A stretch of 64,000 nt of DNA. Origin: Polaromonas sp047303325. Lineage in GTDB: Bacteria; Pseudomonadota; Gammaproteobacteria; Burkholderiales; Burkholderiaceae_C. A model generated the notes under the pieces. It was not told where the DNA came from. It saw only the letters and a program-made list of their open reading frames with translations, and searched no databases. Of this stretch, positions 26,669 to 35,079 are shown piece after piece (position 1 is the stretch's first letter; each line of letters starts with the position of its first letter). The stretch covers positions 1 to 64,000 of the forward strand of contig NZ_JBKBEX010000010.1 in assembly GCF_047303325.1 (NCBI RefSeq), read 5' to 3'. Position numbers and translations under genes: made by a program.

Positions 26669-27198
26669 GCGGCGTAGCCGAGCTGACGGAACAGCTCGCC
26701 GGCCTGCTGCAGGCCCAGGGCCGGATGCTGGCCACCGCCGAAAGCTGCACCGGCGGCATGATTTCCGCGGCCTGCACCGACCTGGCCGGCTCCAGCAACT
26801 GGTTTGAGCGCGGCTTTGTCACCTATTCCAATGAAGCCAAGACGGAACTGCTGGGCGTCCCGGCCCCGCTCATCGCACGCCACGGCGCGGTCAGCGAGGA
26901 AGTGGCCCGCGCCATGGCCTCTGGTGCGCTGGCGCATTCTCGCGCGCAGGTGTCCGTGGCGGTCACGGGGGTGGCCGGCCCGACGGGCGGTAGCGCCGCC
27001 AAACCCGTGGGTACGGTATGGTTTGGCTTCGCGCTGCCGGGGCGGCTGGTGTCGGAAGTCCAGCGCTTTGACGGCGACCGAGCCGCGGTGCGCGGCGCCA
27101 CGGTGGAATACGCGCTGCGGCGGCTGCTGCAATTGCTGCAATTGCTGCAAGAACCGGAAGCGCCGGAAGCACCGGAAGCACCGCAAGAGGCCGGCTGA
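26665..27198 (+). CDS. pncC: Nicotinamide-nucleotide amidohydrolase (CinA C-terminal type)
   Basis: A 177-residue stand-alone CinA C-terminal domain, predicted to deamidate NMN to nicotinate mononucleotide in NAD salvage. The motif LATAESCTGGMISA holds the nucleophilic serine, and VAVTGVAGPTGGSAAKPVGTV is the glycine-rich block. GGAGG lies 6 bases before the GTG start, which overlaps the pgpA stop. The N-terminal MoCF domain of full CinA is absent, as is usual in proteobacteria. The last 24 residues are repeats (LLQ and EAP units) encoded by two 9-bp tandem arrays. Confidence 0.93.
   Translation: MSGVAELTEQLAGLLQAQGRMLATAESCTGGMISAACTDLAGSSNWFERGFVTYSNEAKTELLGVPAPLIARHGAVSEEVARAMASGALAHSRAQVSVAVTGVAGPTGGSAAKPVGTVWFGFALPGRLVSEVQRFDGDRAAVRGATVEYALRRLLQLLQLLQEPEAPEAPEAPQEAG
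27124..27189 (+). repeat. Two adjacent 9-bp tandem arrays at the end of pncC
   Basis: Three units of TTGCTGCAA (27124-27150, first unit CTGCTGCAA) are followed within 3 bases by about four units of CCGGAAGCA (27154-27189, with small changes). They encode LLQ-type and PEA-type tripeptides. The 9-bp length keeps the frame, so copy number could vary without a frameshift. Confidence 0.85.
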
Positions 27199-27290
27199 CG
27201 CCTGAGTGACGCCCGCCCCGCGCCGGTCGCTATAGAGTTCGCGGACCCGATCCTCACCGACATTGCCGACATTGCCGACCAGGAGACAGC

Positions 27291-27779
27291 ATGCATCCCA
27301 ACCAGATCACCCTCGATCACTTCTACGCTTCCTTCGCCCGCCTCGACTCAGATGCCATGGCAGCCTGCTACGCGTCCGACGCCCAGTTCGACGACGAGGC
27401 CTTCTCGCTGCGCGGTCACAAGGAGGTCACCGGCATGTGGCACATGCTCTGTGACGTGACCAAGGCCAAGGGCGCCGACGTCTGGAAGCTGACCTACAGC
27501 GGCATTGAGGCCGGCGCGCAGACCGGAAAATCGCACTGGGAGGCCGACTACCGTTTCAGCACCACCGGGCGCATGGTGCACAACGTGATCGACGGCCAGT
27601 TCGAATTCAACGAACAGGGGCTCATCAGCCGCCACCGCGACCGCTTCGATTTCTGGGCTTGGTCGCGCCAAGCGCTGGGCGCACCGGGCCTGCTGCTGGG
27701 CTGGACGCCTTTTCTGCGCGCCAAGGTCAGGGCCCAGGCGGCGGCAAATCTGCAAAAATACCTGGCGTCACGGCACTAG
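27291..27779 (+). CDS. NTF2-like (SnoaL-fold) protein
   Basis: A 162-residue protein with an NTF2-like alpha+beta fold. The opening pattern DHFYASFARLDSDAMAACYA followed by DAQFDDEAF and the later DGQFEFNEQGLISRHRDRFDF matches ketosteroid isomerase/SnoaL-like proteins. Function within this superfamily is diverse and cannot be assigned. GGAGA lies upstream of the ATG. It precedes a hydrolase and an OsmC gene on the same strand with short gaps, so the three may form an operon. Confidence 0.8.
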   Translation: MHPNQITLDHFYASFARLDSDAMAACYASDAQFDDEAFSLRGHKEVTGMWHMLCDVTKAKGADVWKLTYSGIEAGAQTGKSHWEADYRFSTTGRMVHNVIDGQFEFNEQGLISRHRDRFDFWAWSRQALGAPGLLLGWTPFLRAKVRAQAAANLQKYLASRH

Positions 27780-27815
27780 CCCCACGCAAGACTTGAACCC
27801 CGACGGGAGTAGCCC

Positions 27816-28748
27816 ATGCCCTGGTTTGACGGTTTTGAATCGCGCAGCTTCGAGGTTAACGGCGCCTCCATCAACGCACGCGTCTCGAAAACCACGCTGG
27901 GCGAGCCGCTGCGCCCGGCCCTGTTGCTGCTGCACGGCTTTCCGCAGTCGCATGTGATGTGGCACCGCGTGGCCCAGCGCCTGGCCGGCGACTATTTCCT
28001 GGTGATGCCCGACCTGCGCGGCTACGGCGACTCCTCCAAGACGGCGGGCCTGCCCGACCACAGCAATTACAGCAAGCGCAACATGGCGCACGACATGATA
28101 GGCGTCATGGACGCGCTGGGCGTGAACCGCTTCTTCCTGTGCGGCCACGACCGCGGCGGGCGTGTGGCGCACAGGCTGGCGCTGGACCATGCCGCACGCG
28201 TGTCCAAACTCTGCGTCATCGACATCGCGCCCACGCTCGACATGTATGAAGGCCGCAGCATGACCGAGCCCTATATGGCCTTTGCCCGCGCCTACTACCA
28301 CTGGTTCCACATGCTGCAGCCCGCGCCGCTGCCCGAGATCATGATGGGCGCCAACCACCCGGAAACCGCCAAGGCCTATCTGCACGCCAAGCTGGGCGGC
28401 TGGGGCAGCGCCGGACTGAACTACATCGAGCCGCAGGCGCTGGCCGAATACGAGCGCAGCTTTTGCAATGCCGAAGCGCTGCACGCCGCCTGCGAGGACT
28501 ACCGCGCCAGCGCCGGCATAGACCTGGAGCACGACCGCGACGGTCGCGCGCAGGGCCTGAAGCTGGCCTGCGAGCTGCTGGTGCTGTGGGGCGAGCGCGG
28601 TGTGGTGCACCGCCTGTTCGACCCGATGGCGCTGTGGCGGGCTCAGTGCGGCGGCGAAGTCAGCGGCCAGGCCATGCCCGCCGGGCATTTCATTCCCGAA
28701 GAGCAGCCCGAGGCCACCGCACGCGCGCTGCGCAACTTCTTCAATTGA
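27816..28748 (+). CDS. Alpha/beta hydrolase resembling fluoroacetate dehalogenase
   Basis: A 310-residue alpha/beta hydrolase. The oxyanion motif is HGFPQ (residues 40-44). The nucleophile position is aspartate, Asp112 in GHDRGGR, with Arg113 and Arg116 matching the carboxylate-binding arginines of fluoroacetate dehalogenases. Asp136 (VIDIAPT) and His291 (AGHF) complete the triad, and His162-Trp163 (YHWF) and Tyr212 match the fluoride pocket. Haloacetate dehalogenase activity is therefore plausible; epoxide hydrolase is the main alternative. It sits between NTF2-like and OsmC genes. Confidence 0.82.
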   Translation: MPWFDGFESRSFEVNGASINARVSKTTLGEPLRPALLLLHGFPQSHVMWHRVAQRLAGDYFLVMPDLRGYGDSSKTAGLPDHSNYSKRNMAHDMIGVMDALGVNRFFLCGHDRGGRVAHRLALDHAARVSKLCVIDIAPTLDMYEGRSMTEPYMAFARAYYHWFHMLQPAPLPEIMMGANHPETAKAYLHAKLGGWGSAGLNYIEPQALAEYERSFCNAEALHAACEDYRASAGIDLEHDRDGRAQGLKLACELLVLWGERGVVHRLFDPMALWRAQCGGEVSGQAMPAGHFIPEEQPEATARALRNFFN

Positions 28749-28769
28749 TCCACTCCGGACCTTCGAAAC

Positions 28770-29243
28770 ATGTCGCACTACACCGCACAAACCTTGTGGG
28801 AACGCAAGGACGCCAACTTCCTGGACAACCGTTACAGCCGCCGCCACCTGCTGCGCTTTGACGGCGGCCTGGAGGTCCCGGGTTCGTCCTCGCCTTCCGT
28901 CGTGCCGCTGCCCATGTCCGACGCCTCGGCGCTGGACCCGGAAGAGGCTTTTGTGTCCGCGCTGTCGAGCTGCCACATGCTGTGGTTCCTGACCATGGCT
29001 GTCAAACGCAAGTTTCGCGTGGACCGCTACTTCGACGCGGCGAGCGGTGTCATGGAAAAAAACGCGGAAGGCAAGGTGGCCATGACCGTGGTCACGCTAC
29101 ATCCCGAGGTGACATTTTCCGGCGAGCACCGGCCCAGCCGCGAAGAGCTGGCCAAGATGCACCACGACGCGCACGAGGCCTGCTTTATCGCCAACTCGGT
29201 GAAGACCGAGGTGCGCTGCGAGCCGGTCTACGGCGATGCCTGA
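28770..29243 (+). CDS. OsmC/Ohr-family peroxide-detoxifying protein
   Basis: A 157-residue OsmC-family protein. The two reactive cysteines are in LSSCHMLWFL and HEACFIANSVKTEV, the expected thiol pair for reduction of organic hydroperoxides. It starts 21 bases after the hydrolase gene and is probably co-transcribed with it. Its sequence is closer to OsmC-like proteins than to Ohr, so the peroxide preference is unknown. Confidence 0.9.
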   Translation: MSHYTAQTLWERKDANFLDNRYSRRHLLRFDGGLEVPGSSSPSVVPLPMSDASALDPEEAFVSALSSCHMLWFLTMAVKRKFRVDRYFDAASGVMEKNAEGKVAMTVVTLHPEVTFSGEHRPSREELAKMHHDAHEACFIANSVKTEVRCEPVYGDA

Positions 29244-29267
29244 ACGGCCGCGGCGCAGCGCCTTGCG

Positions 29268-30254
29268 CTACTTGAGCCAGCCGCGCTTCCTGAAGTACCA
29301 CATGGGCACAACGGCGCTCGCCACCATCAGCAGGATCGCGTAGGGGTAGCCCAGCGACCAGTCCAGCTCGGGCATGAGCTTGAAGTTCATGCCGTAGACG
29401 CTGGCGATCAGCGTGGGCGGCAGCAGTGCGACGCTGGCCACCGAGAAGATCTTGATGATCTTGTTCTGGTTGATGTTGATGAAACCGACCGTGGCATCCA
29501 TCAGGAAGTTGATCTTGTCGAACAGGAAGGCGGTGTGCGAGTCCAGCGAGTCGATGTCGCGCAGGATCTGCCGCGCCTCCTCGAACTGTTCGGCATTGAG
29601 CATCTTGCTGCGCATCATGAAGCTGACGGCGCGGCGCGTGTCCATCATGTTGCGGCGTATGCGGCCGTTCAAGTCTTCGTGGCGGGCAATGCTGCCCAGC
29701 ACTTCGCCGGCCAGCGCGTCGGTCACGTCGCCCGACAGCACCTGGGTGCTGACTTTCTCTAGCTCAACGTAAATGCCTTCCAGCGTGTCGGCCGAGTATT
29801 CGGCGTCGGCGTCGAACAGCTTGAGCAGCACTTCCTTGGCATCCTCGATCAGGCCGGGGGCGCGGCGCGCGCGCATGCGCAGCAGCCGGAACACCGGCAC
29901 GTCCTCGTCGTGGATGGAGAACAGCACGCCCTTGCTCTTGAGGTCGTCGTTGACCAGGTTCAGGATGAAGGCCACGCGCACGGTGCGCGGCTCGGCATCG
30001 TCGGCGATCAGGAAGTCCGAGCGTATGTGCAGCTCGCCGTTGTCTTCCTCGTAAAAGCGCGCCGACTCCTCGATGTCTTCGTCCATCGCGTCTTCCGGGA
30101 TGGACAGGCCGTAGTACTGCTTGATCCAGCGTTTTTCTTCGAGGGTGGGGGACTCCAGGTCCACCCAGATGGGCTGGAACCTGGAGAGTTCTTCCAGGGA
30201 TTCGATTTCTTCCTGGAAAAGCCGGCCGTTGGCGAGCGTGAAAATATTGAGCAT
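29268..30254 (-). CDS. corA: Magnesium/cobalt transporter CorA
   Basis: A 328-residue CorA-family channel. The C-terminus has two membrane helices, with the YGMN signature loop after the first (ASVYGMNFKLMPELDW) and a basic tail KRGWLK. The long N-terminal cytoplasmic domain senses Mg2+. It is a single-gene unit, convergent with OsmC. About 230 bases separate it from the next upstream gene; I see no recognisable Mg2+ riboswitch in them. Confidence 0.95.
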   Translation of the reverse strand: MLNIFTLANGRLFQEEIESLEELSRFQPIWVDLESPTLEEKRWIKQYYGLSIPEDAMDEDIEESARFYEEDNGELHIRSDFLIADDAEPRTVRVAFILNLVNDDLKSKGVLFSIHDEDVPVFRLLRMRARRAPGLIEDAKEVLLKLFDADAEYSADTLEGIYVELEKVSTQVLSGDVTDALAGEVLGSIARHEDLNGRIRRNMMDTRRAVSFMMRSKMLNAEQFEEARQILRDIDSLDSHTAFLFDKINFLMDATVGFININQNKIIKIFSVASVALLPPTLIASVYGMNFKLMPELDWSLGYPYAILLMVASAVVPMWYFRKRGWLK

Positions 30255-30487
30255 GACTGACTGCCTATCGGTTCAGGGACCTGCACACAAGGCCTGCGCT
30301 CAGGCCTTGCGCAAAGCGCGGTAAAGGGGAGGTGGGATGGTGCATCGCTTTCAACCCCTCTTTTGAACGTGAGCCTTTGCAAGCCTGCGTCAGTCTGCGG
30401 TGTTGAAAGCTAGCGACTAGGGCTGCTTTCCAAGGATTTCTCCGTAATTGAACTGCGGCGATTATGGCATTTCAGGCCCGGCTTAGG

Positions 30488-31705
30488 CTACATAAAAAAG
30501 GCGATGAGCTCGTCCTTGCGCGCATAGGCGTCGCGCTCGCCCAGCGCCATCAGCGCCTTCACAAAACCCGGCTCGAACAGCAGGTAGCTGGCCAGCGCGG
30601 CGCCGCCGGGGCTGCCCTTGGCGCCCAGCGCGCCCAGGCCCGCCAGGGCGTTGTAGGTCGCCGCGGGCAGTTCGGACGCATGGGCCTGGGCCAACGCGTC
30701 CAGCGATTGCGAGGGTGCGATCGCGAGGATGTCCACCGGCCGGTAGGGCATGATGGCCGCGATCTCGCGCGGCATCTGGCGCACGGTCTTGCTGACACGC
30801 TGCGCCTGCTCCACGTCGGCCTGCAGCGTGTCCTGGAAAACGCTGGCCATGGCATGGCCGGCAATCGCGCCCAGCGAAGGCCGGCCGGTGACGTTGGCGC
30901 CGTTGCCTCCGCCCACAAAGCCGGCGCGTTCGGGCTGGCCCACGCCTATCACCAGCACCTTGCCGGCACCCAGGTGCAGCGCGGGCGACAGCGGCGAGCT
31001 CTGGCGCATGGAGCCGTCGCCGAAGAACTCGGGATGGCCGTCCACCCACAGCGGCGTGGCCGGAAACAGGAAAGGGATGGCGCTGGAGGCCATCAGGTGC
31101 TCGATGGTGATGGGCTGGAATTCGGCGCGGCGCCCGGGTCGGCTCCACAGGTCGGACTGCCGGCCCGCCGCCATCTGGCAGAAGGTCCAGTGCACGCCGC
31201 TGCTGTAGCTCGAAGCCGTGACGGCCACGGCGCGAAGCGTCCTGTCCTGCAGGGCCTGCTCGATGCGACCCAGCGAGATGGTGCGGTGCAGCGTGTCCAC
31301 CAGCGGCGTGTTGTCCAGCAGCGCCTGCTGCGCCCGCACCTGCTGCGACAGGAACAGCGCCGCGGCGATGCGGCTCGAGCGTATCCAGGCCGGAACCTTG
31401 AGCTTGTAAACATGCGAGGAGCGCAGCGTGGTCCAGAAAGCCGCCAGCTGCGCAAAGGCCTGCAAGCCTTCGCCGGCGCGGCTCGCGAGGAAAGCGGCAT
31501 TGAGCGCGCCGGCCGAGGTGCCCACCAGGATGTTGAACGGAAAACGCTCGCCAGCCCCGCCGCCCTGCAGGCTCAACATGGTCGACAGCGCATGCAGCAC
31601 GCCGGCCTGGTAGGCGGTGCGCGCCCCGCCGCCCATGAGCACCAGCGCACTGCGGTCCTCGTCGGGCCGGGTTAATGCGGAGGAAATAATGGTCTCAAGC
31701 GACAT
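30488..31705 (-). CDS. Patatin-like phospholipase (second copy type)
   Basis: A 405-residue patatin-family protein. The oxyanion loop is GGGART (residues 25-30), the nucleophile motif is GTSAG with Ser64, and the catalytic Asp230 lies in GDGS instead of the more common DGG. It has no signal peptide. It differs clearly from the patatin at 725-1828 outside the active site, so it is not a recent duplicate. Substrate unknown. It is a single-gene unit, divergent from hpf. Confidence 0.88.
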   Translation of the reverse strand: MSLETIISSALTRPDEDRSALVLMGGGARTAYQAGVLHALSTMLSLQGGGAGERFPFNILVGTSAGALNAAFLASRAGEGLQAFAQLAAFWTTLRSSHVYKLKVPAWIRSSRIAAALFLSQQVRAQQALLDNTPLVDTLHRTISLGRIEQALQDRTLRAVAVTASSYSSGVHWTFCQMAAGRQSDLWSRPGRRAEFQPITIEHLMASSAIPFLFPATPLWVDGHPEFFGDGSMRQSSPLSPALHLGAGKVLVIGVGQPERAGFVGGGNGANVTGRPSLGAIAGHAMASVFQDTLQADVEQAQRVSKTVRQMPREIAAIMPYRPVDILAIAPSQSLDALAQAHASELPAATYNALAGLGALGAKGSPGGAALASYLLFEPGFVKALMALGERDAYARKDELIAFFM

Positions 31706-32172
31706 GGCCGGGCCGGGTCGGAGGCGAACAGGGGAAAAGCAGGCGGTGCATGGTCGTGAAGAGGCCTGTTGTTATGGTTTTCCTGCAGCCCGGCACACAG
31801 CTTCCCGGTCCTGGATGGACCCTTGTTTCAGCCCCGGAGCAGCCGGCGTGAACCTTGCCCGCATGATGCCGCCCGCGCGGATTTCCCGCAAGCCTGGCAT
31901 CCCTCCAAGCGTGGCTCCGGCCGCAAAAAGCCTGCGAAATCAAGCGCTTGCCGCACCTGCGGGAACGGCACCCCGACCGGCCTCGCGAATGCGGCACCGT
32001 ACCGGTCAAGAGGATTTTCAGAAGGTTTCATTATTTATTGCAAGCCCGGTTGCAATTGACGGCCTTCGGGCGCATAGTGAATCCAAGAGCGTTGTCCCCG
32101 TCTGCCACCCTCCCCTCACGGGCCGGGTGGTGTTTTCAACCCCAGCTCCAACTTTGGAAAAGGAGTCTCTTT
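31706..32172. other. Intergenic region between the patatin gene and hpf
   Basis: A 467-base gap that should contain promoters in both directions. I see no gene, no strong hairpin and no repeat copy in it. The 130 bases before hpf are less GC-rich. The gene rpoN, which often precedes hpf in proteobacteria, is absent here. Confidence 0.5.
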
Positions 32173-32502
32173 ATGAACTTGACGATCAGCGGTCACCATC
32201 TTGAAGTCACCCCCGCGTTGCGCGGCTACGTGACGAGCAAGCTGGATCGGATTACCCGGCATTTCGACCAGGTAGTGGACGTAAAAGTCCTGTTGACAGT
32301 GGACAACATGAAAGAAAAGGAAAGACGCCAGCGGGCCGAGTGCAATGTGCATGTCAAGGGCCGCGACCTGTTTGCCGAGAGTTCCCACGCTGATCTTTAC
32401 GCTGCTGTAGACGAGTTGACCGACAAGCTGGATCGCCAGGTCGGGCGCTACAAAACCAGAACCCAGGACCACCACCACGTTGCCGCCAAGCGCCAGGCCT
32501 GA
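32173..32502 (+). CDS. hpf: Ribosome hibernation promoting factor, short form
   Basis: A 109-residue HPF/YfiA-family protein that dimerises or silences 70S ribosomes in stationary phase. It starts MNLTISGHHLEVTPALRGYV and has the core YVTSKLDRITRHFDQVVDVKV and the basic C-terminal helix DRQVGRYKTR. AAAAGGAG lies 9 bases before the ATG, a strong ribosome site. It heads the hpf-ptsN-hprK group, although a strong terminator separates it from ptsN. Confidence 0.95.
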   Translation: MNLTISGHHLEVTPALRGYVTSKLDRITRHFDQVVDVKVLLTVDNMKEKERRQRAECNVHVKGRDLFAESSHADLYAAVDELTDKLDRQVGRYKTRTQDHHHVAAKRQA

Positions 32503-32625
32503 AGGGCCTACCCGTTTTTTGCCCGAGCCGGTGCGCCGCCCTGCCAAGGGGGCGCGCTGTTCCCAACGCGGCCCGACTGGAGGCTTCGCCTTGGCAACCG
32601 GCACCGGGTTTGCGCAAATTGCATG

Positions 32626-32659
32626 AAAAAAGCCGCTTGAGGGCTCAAGCGGCTTTTTT
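32626..32659. terminator. Strong bidirectional intrinsic terminator between hpf and ptsN
   Basis: A perfect 10-bp stem GCCGCTTGAG/CTCAAGCGGC with a 2-base centre, flanked by six A residues on the left and six T residues on the right. It should stop most hpf transcription before ptsN. An extended -10-like CATAAT at about 32693-32698 may start separate ptsN transcripts. Confidence 0.85.
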
Positions 32660-32719
32660 ATGCCTCTTTTCCCAGCAAACCCGCTGCAAAGTGCATAATT
32701 CGGCGACTAAAAGATTGTT

Positions 32720-33193
32720 ATGAACCGTCTTTCGCAAATTTTGCCCCCCTCCCAAGTGCTGGTCAGCGTCGAAGCGACCAGCAAAAAGCGTGCTTTTGAA
32801 GAAGCCGGGCTGCTGTTCGAGAACCAGCACGGCCTGAACCGCGCGCTGATCACCGACAGCCTGTTCGCCCGTGAACGCCTGGGCTCGACCGGTCTCGGCC
32901 ATGGGGTGGCGATTCCGCACGGCCGCATCAAGGGGCTCAAGGCTCCTATGGCGGCGGTGTTCCTGCTGCAGTCGCCGATCGGCTTCGACGCGCCGGACGA
33001 GCAGGCCGTGGCCCTGCTGATCTTCCTGCTGGTGCCCGAGGCCGCCACGCAAAAACACCTCGAGATCCTCTCGGAAATCGCCGAACTGCTCAGCGACAGC
33101 ACCTTGCGCGAGCAACTCAAGACCAGCACCGATGCCGCTGGACTGCACCATCTGATCGCTTCCTGGCACTCGGTCCACGAAGTCAGCTCCTAG
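32720..33193 (+). CDS. ptsN: PTS IIA-like nitrogen-regulatory protein PtsN (EIIA-Ntr)
   Basis: A 157-residue EIIA of the nitrogen PTS. The phosphorylated histidine is His67 in GVAIPHGR. In other bacteria EIIA-Ntr regulates potassium transport, phosphate sensing and sigma-54-linked processes, depending on its phosphorylation by PtsP and NPr; neither partner is in this window. The stop codon TAG lies within the CTAG at the left border of a MITE-like element, which separates ptsN from hprK. Confidence 0.95.
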   Translation: MNRLSQILPPSQVLVSVEATSKKRAFEEAGLLFENQHGLNRALITDSLFARERLGSTGLGHGVAIPHGRIKGLKAPMAAVFLLQSPIGFDAPDEQAVALLIFLLVPEAATQKHLEILSEIAELLSDSTLREQLKTSTDAAGLHHLIASWHSVHEVSS

Positions 33194-33353
33194 TGTCGCG
33201 TCACGCATGATCTGTCGTTTTGCACTCGTCCTCGACGCACATCGCGGCGTTGCAGCCCTTACCCATGCTTCAGCATGGGCGGCGGCCTGCGCCTTGCGCT
33301 GCACGCCGATGACTTTGCGCAAATCCGACATCTCATGCGTGACGCGACACTAG
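33190..33353. mobile_element. 164-bp MITE-like element with perfect terminal inverted repeats in a CTAG site
   Basis: The ends are perfect inverted repeats: 33190-33210 begins CTAGTGTCGCGTCACG and 33333-33353 is its exact reverse complement (21 bp). The interior is an imperfect palindrome with a central hairpin at 33262-33279 (CCCATGC-TTCA-GCATGGG). It has no coding capacity. Both borders read CTAG, the known target of IS630/Tc1-mariner elements, which duplicate TA. The left CTAG contains the ptsN stop; removing the element rejoins as TCC TAG CCC, so the stop is kept with or without the insert. Confidence 0.8.
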
Positions 33354-33386
33354 CCCTAACGGCCTTTTCCCGCGTCACAGGCCGGC

Positions 33387-34337
33387 ATGAAGCCCACCGT
33401 TGTCAGCGCCGACGTTTTATTTGAAGACCACCGCGCCTCCCTGAAATGGGAATGGGTCGCCGGCCTGGGCGCTTCCGAGCGGCGTTTCGACGAAGTGGCC
33501 GTGCGGGCCGCGCGCTCCGGCGCCGACCTGGTCGGCTACCTCAACTACATCCATCCCTACCGCGTGCAGATTCTGGGCGAGCGCGAGGTCGCCTACCTGA
33601 CCAACGCCAGCCCCGAGGACTGCGCCCGCCGCATATCCCGCATCATCACGCTGGAGCCGCCGGTGCTGGTCGTGGCCGACGGCCAGGTGGCGCCCGACAC
33701 GCTGCTGTCCATGTGCGAGCGCGCGCAGCTGCCGATGTTTTCCACGCCGGAGTCGGCCGCCTTCGTGATCGATGTGCTCAGGGCCTACCTGTCCAAGCAT
33801 TTCGCCGACCGCACCTCCATGCACGGCGTGTTCATGGACATCCTGGGCATGGGCGTGATGATCACCGGCGAGTCGGGCCTGGGCAAAAGCGAGCTGGGCC
33901 TGGAGCTGATTTCGCGCGGCCACGGCTTGGTGGCCGACGACGCGGTGGACCTGTACCGCATCAACCAGACCACGATCGAGGGGCGCTGCCCCGAGCTGCT
34001 GCAGAACCTGCTCGAAGTGCGCGGCATAGGCCTGCTCGACATCAAGGCGATTTTTGGCGAGACGGCGGTGCGCCGCAAGATGCGCCTCAAGCTGATCGTG
34101 CACCTGGTGCGCCGCGAAACGCTGGAGCGCGACTACGAACGCATTCCCTACGAACCGCTGACGCAGGACGTGCTGGGCATACCCGTGCGCAAGGTCATCA
34201 TCCAGGTGGAAGCCGGCCGCAACATCGCCGTGCTGGTCGAGGCCGCGGTGCGTAACGCGATTTTGCAGCTGCGGGGCATCAATACTTACCAGGAATTCGT
34301 CGAAAGGCACCGACGAGCCATGGAACAGGATGATTAG
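33387..34337 (+). CDS. hprK: HPr kinase/phosphorylase
   Basis: A 316-residue bifunctional enzyme that phosphorylates a serine of HPr and removes the phosphate. The Walker A motif GESGLGKS is at 161-168, followed by the HPrK-specific segment LVADDAVDLY and the C-terminal signature VEVRGIGLLDIKAIFG (here starting LLEVRG). In betaproteobacteria HprK works with PTS proteins in regulation, not sugar uptake. Its TAG stop overlaps the first base of repeat copy B. Confidence 0.96.
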   Translation: MKPTVVSADVLFEDHRASLKWEWVAGLGASERRFDEVAVRAARSGADLVGYLNYIHPYRVQILGEREVAYLTNASPEDCARRISRIITLEPPVLVVADGQVAPDTLLSMCERAQLPMFSTPESAAFVIDVLRAYLSKHFADRTSMHGVFMDILGMGVMITGESGLGKSELGLELISRGHGLVADDAVDLYRINQTTIEGRCPELLQNLLEVRGIGLLDIKAIFGETAVRRKMRLKLIVHLVRRETLERDYERIPYEPLTQDVLGIPVRKVIIQVEAGRNIAVLVEAAVRNAILQLRGINTYQEFVERHRRAMEQDD

Positions 34338-34441
34338 CCCCCACGCTTCTCACTACGCCTTCGGCTTCGTGTAGTGCGCTGCCCCCCCCGAGGGGGCGCT
34401 GCGCCTGCGGCCCGGCAAGCCGGTTCCGCGGCCCCTGCTGG
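34337..34441 (+). repeat. Intergenic double-hairpin repeat, copy B
   Basis: Begins GCCCCCACGCTT at the hprK stop codon (TAG ends at the first G) and ends CGGCCCCTGCTGG. It contains a C-rich/G-rich hairpin (CCCCC-GA-GGGGG) and a second hairpin around CCGGC-AA-GCCGG. A short internal insert (CGCCTTCGGCTT) distinguishes it from copy C. It lies between convergent genes hprK and fur and probably works as a terminator. Confidence 0.85.
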
Positions 34442-34536
34442 TTTAAGAACTCCCAGACCTCGGGACGCTCGCTACGGTTTCTTCACACCTTCTACGCCGC
34501 GCGGCACTTCCCACTCAATAGACACCCCCCAAACTC

Positions 34537-34992
34537 TCACGAATGGTGATGCCTGACCGGCGTGCCGGTGTTGCGGTTGGGGCATTTGTCCTTGGTGCAG
34601 TTGGCGTAGATGGACAGGGAGTGGTCGGCGATGGCGAAGCCCTTGGACTTGGCGACCGACTGCTGGCGCTTTTCGATCTCGGCGTCGTAGAACTCCTCAA
34701 CCTTGCCGCAGTCCAGGCACACCAGGTGGTCGTGGTGCTGGCCTTCGTTGATCTCGTAGACCGCCTTGCCGGACTCGAAGTTGCTGCGGTTGAGCAGGCC
34801 GGCCTGCTCGAACTGGGTCAGCACCCGGTAGACGGTGGCCAGGCCGATGTCCGAGCGCTCTTCGAGCAGCACCCGGAACACGTCTTCGGCCGTCATGTGG
34901 CGCTGTTTGCCGGTCTGAAAAATTTCCAGGATCTTCAGGCGCGGCAGCGTGGCCTTCAAACCCGTGTTTTTCAGCTCGTCAATGTTGCTCAT
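34537..34992 (-). CDS. fur: Ferric uptake regulator Fur
   Basis: A 151-residue iron-responsive repressor. The DNA-binding domain contains LKATLPRLKILEIFQ and DIGLATVYRVLTQFEQAGLL; the metal sites are in EGQHHDHLVCLDCGKVEEF and the later ANCTKDKC. The C-terminus is His-rich (RHHHS). The ATG at 34992 gives the standard N-terminus MSNIDELKNTGLK. It is divergent from bamE, the common betaproteobacterial arrangement. Confidence 0.96.
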   Translation of the reverse strand: MSNIDELKNTGLKATLPRLKILEIFQTGKQRHMTAEDVFRVLLEERSDIGLATVYRVLTQFEQAGLLNRSNFESGKAVYEINEGQHHDHLVCLDCGKVEEFYDAEIEKRQQSVAKSKGFAIADHSLSIYANCTKDKCPNRNTGTPVRHHHS

Positions 34993-35073
34993 GGGAAAAC
35001 TCTCTGGGTAAAACCGGTGTAAAGCGGCAATGCGCCCCGTCCGGGCGGATGCCGGCCGGGAGCCCCCAGCCGC

Positions 35074-35079
35074 TACAAT
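35074..35079 (+). promoter_or_regulatory. Candidate -10 element of bamE
   Basis: TACAAT, 30 bases before the bamE start codon, is a good match to a sigma-70 -10 box. The -35 region at the right distance is GC-rich and does not match, so the promoter call is tentative. Confidence 0.35.
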
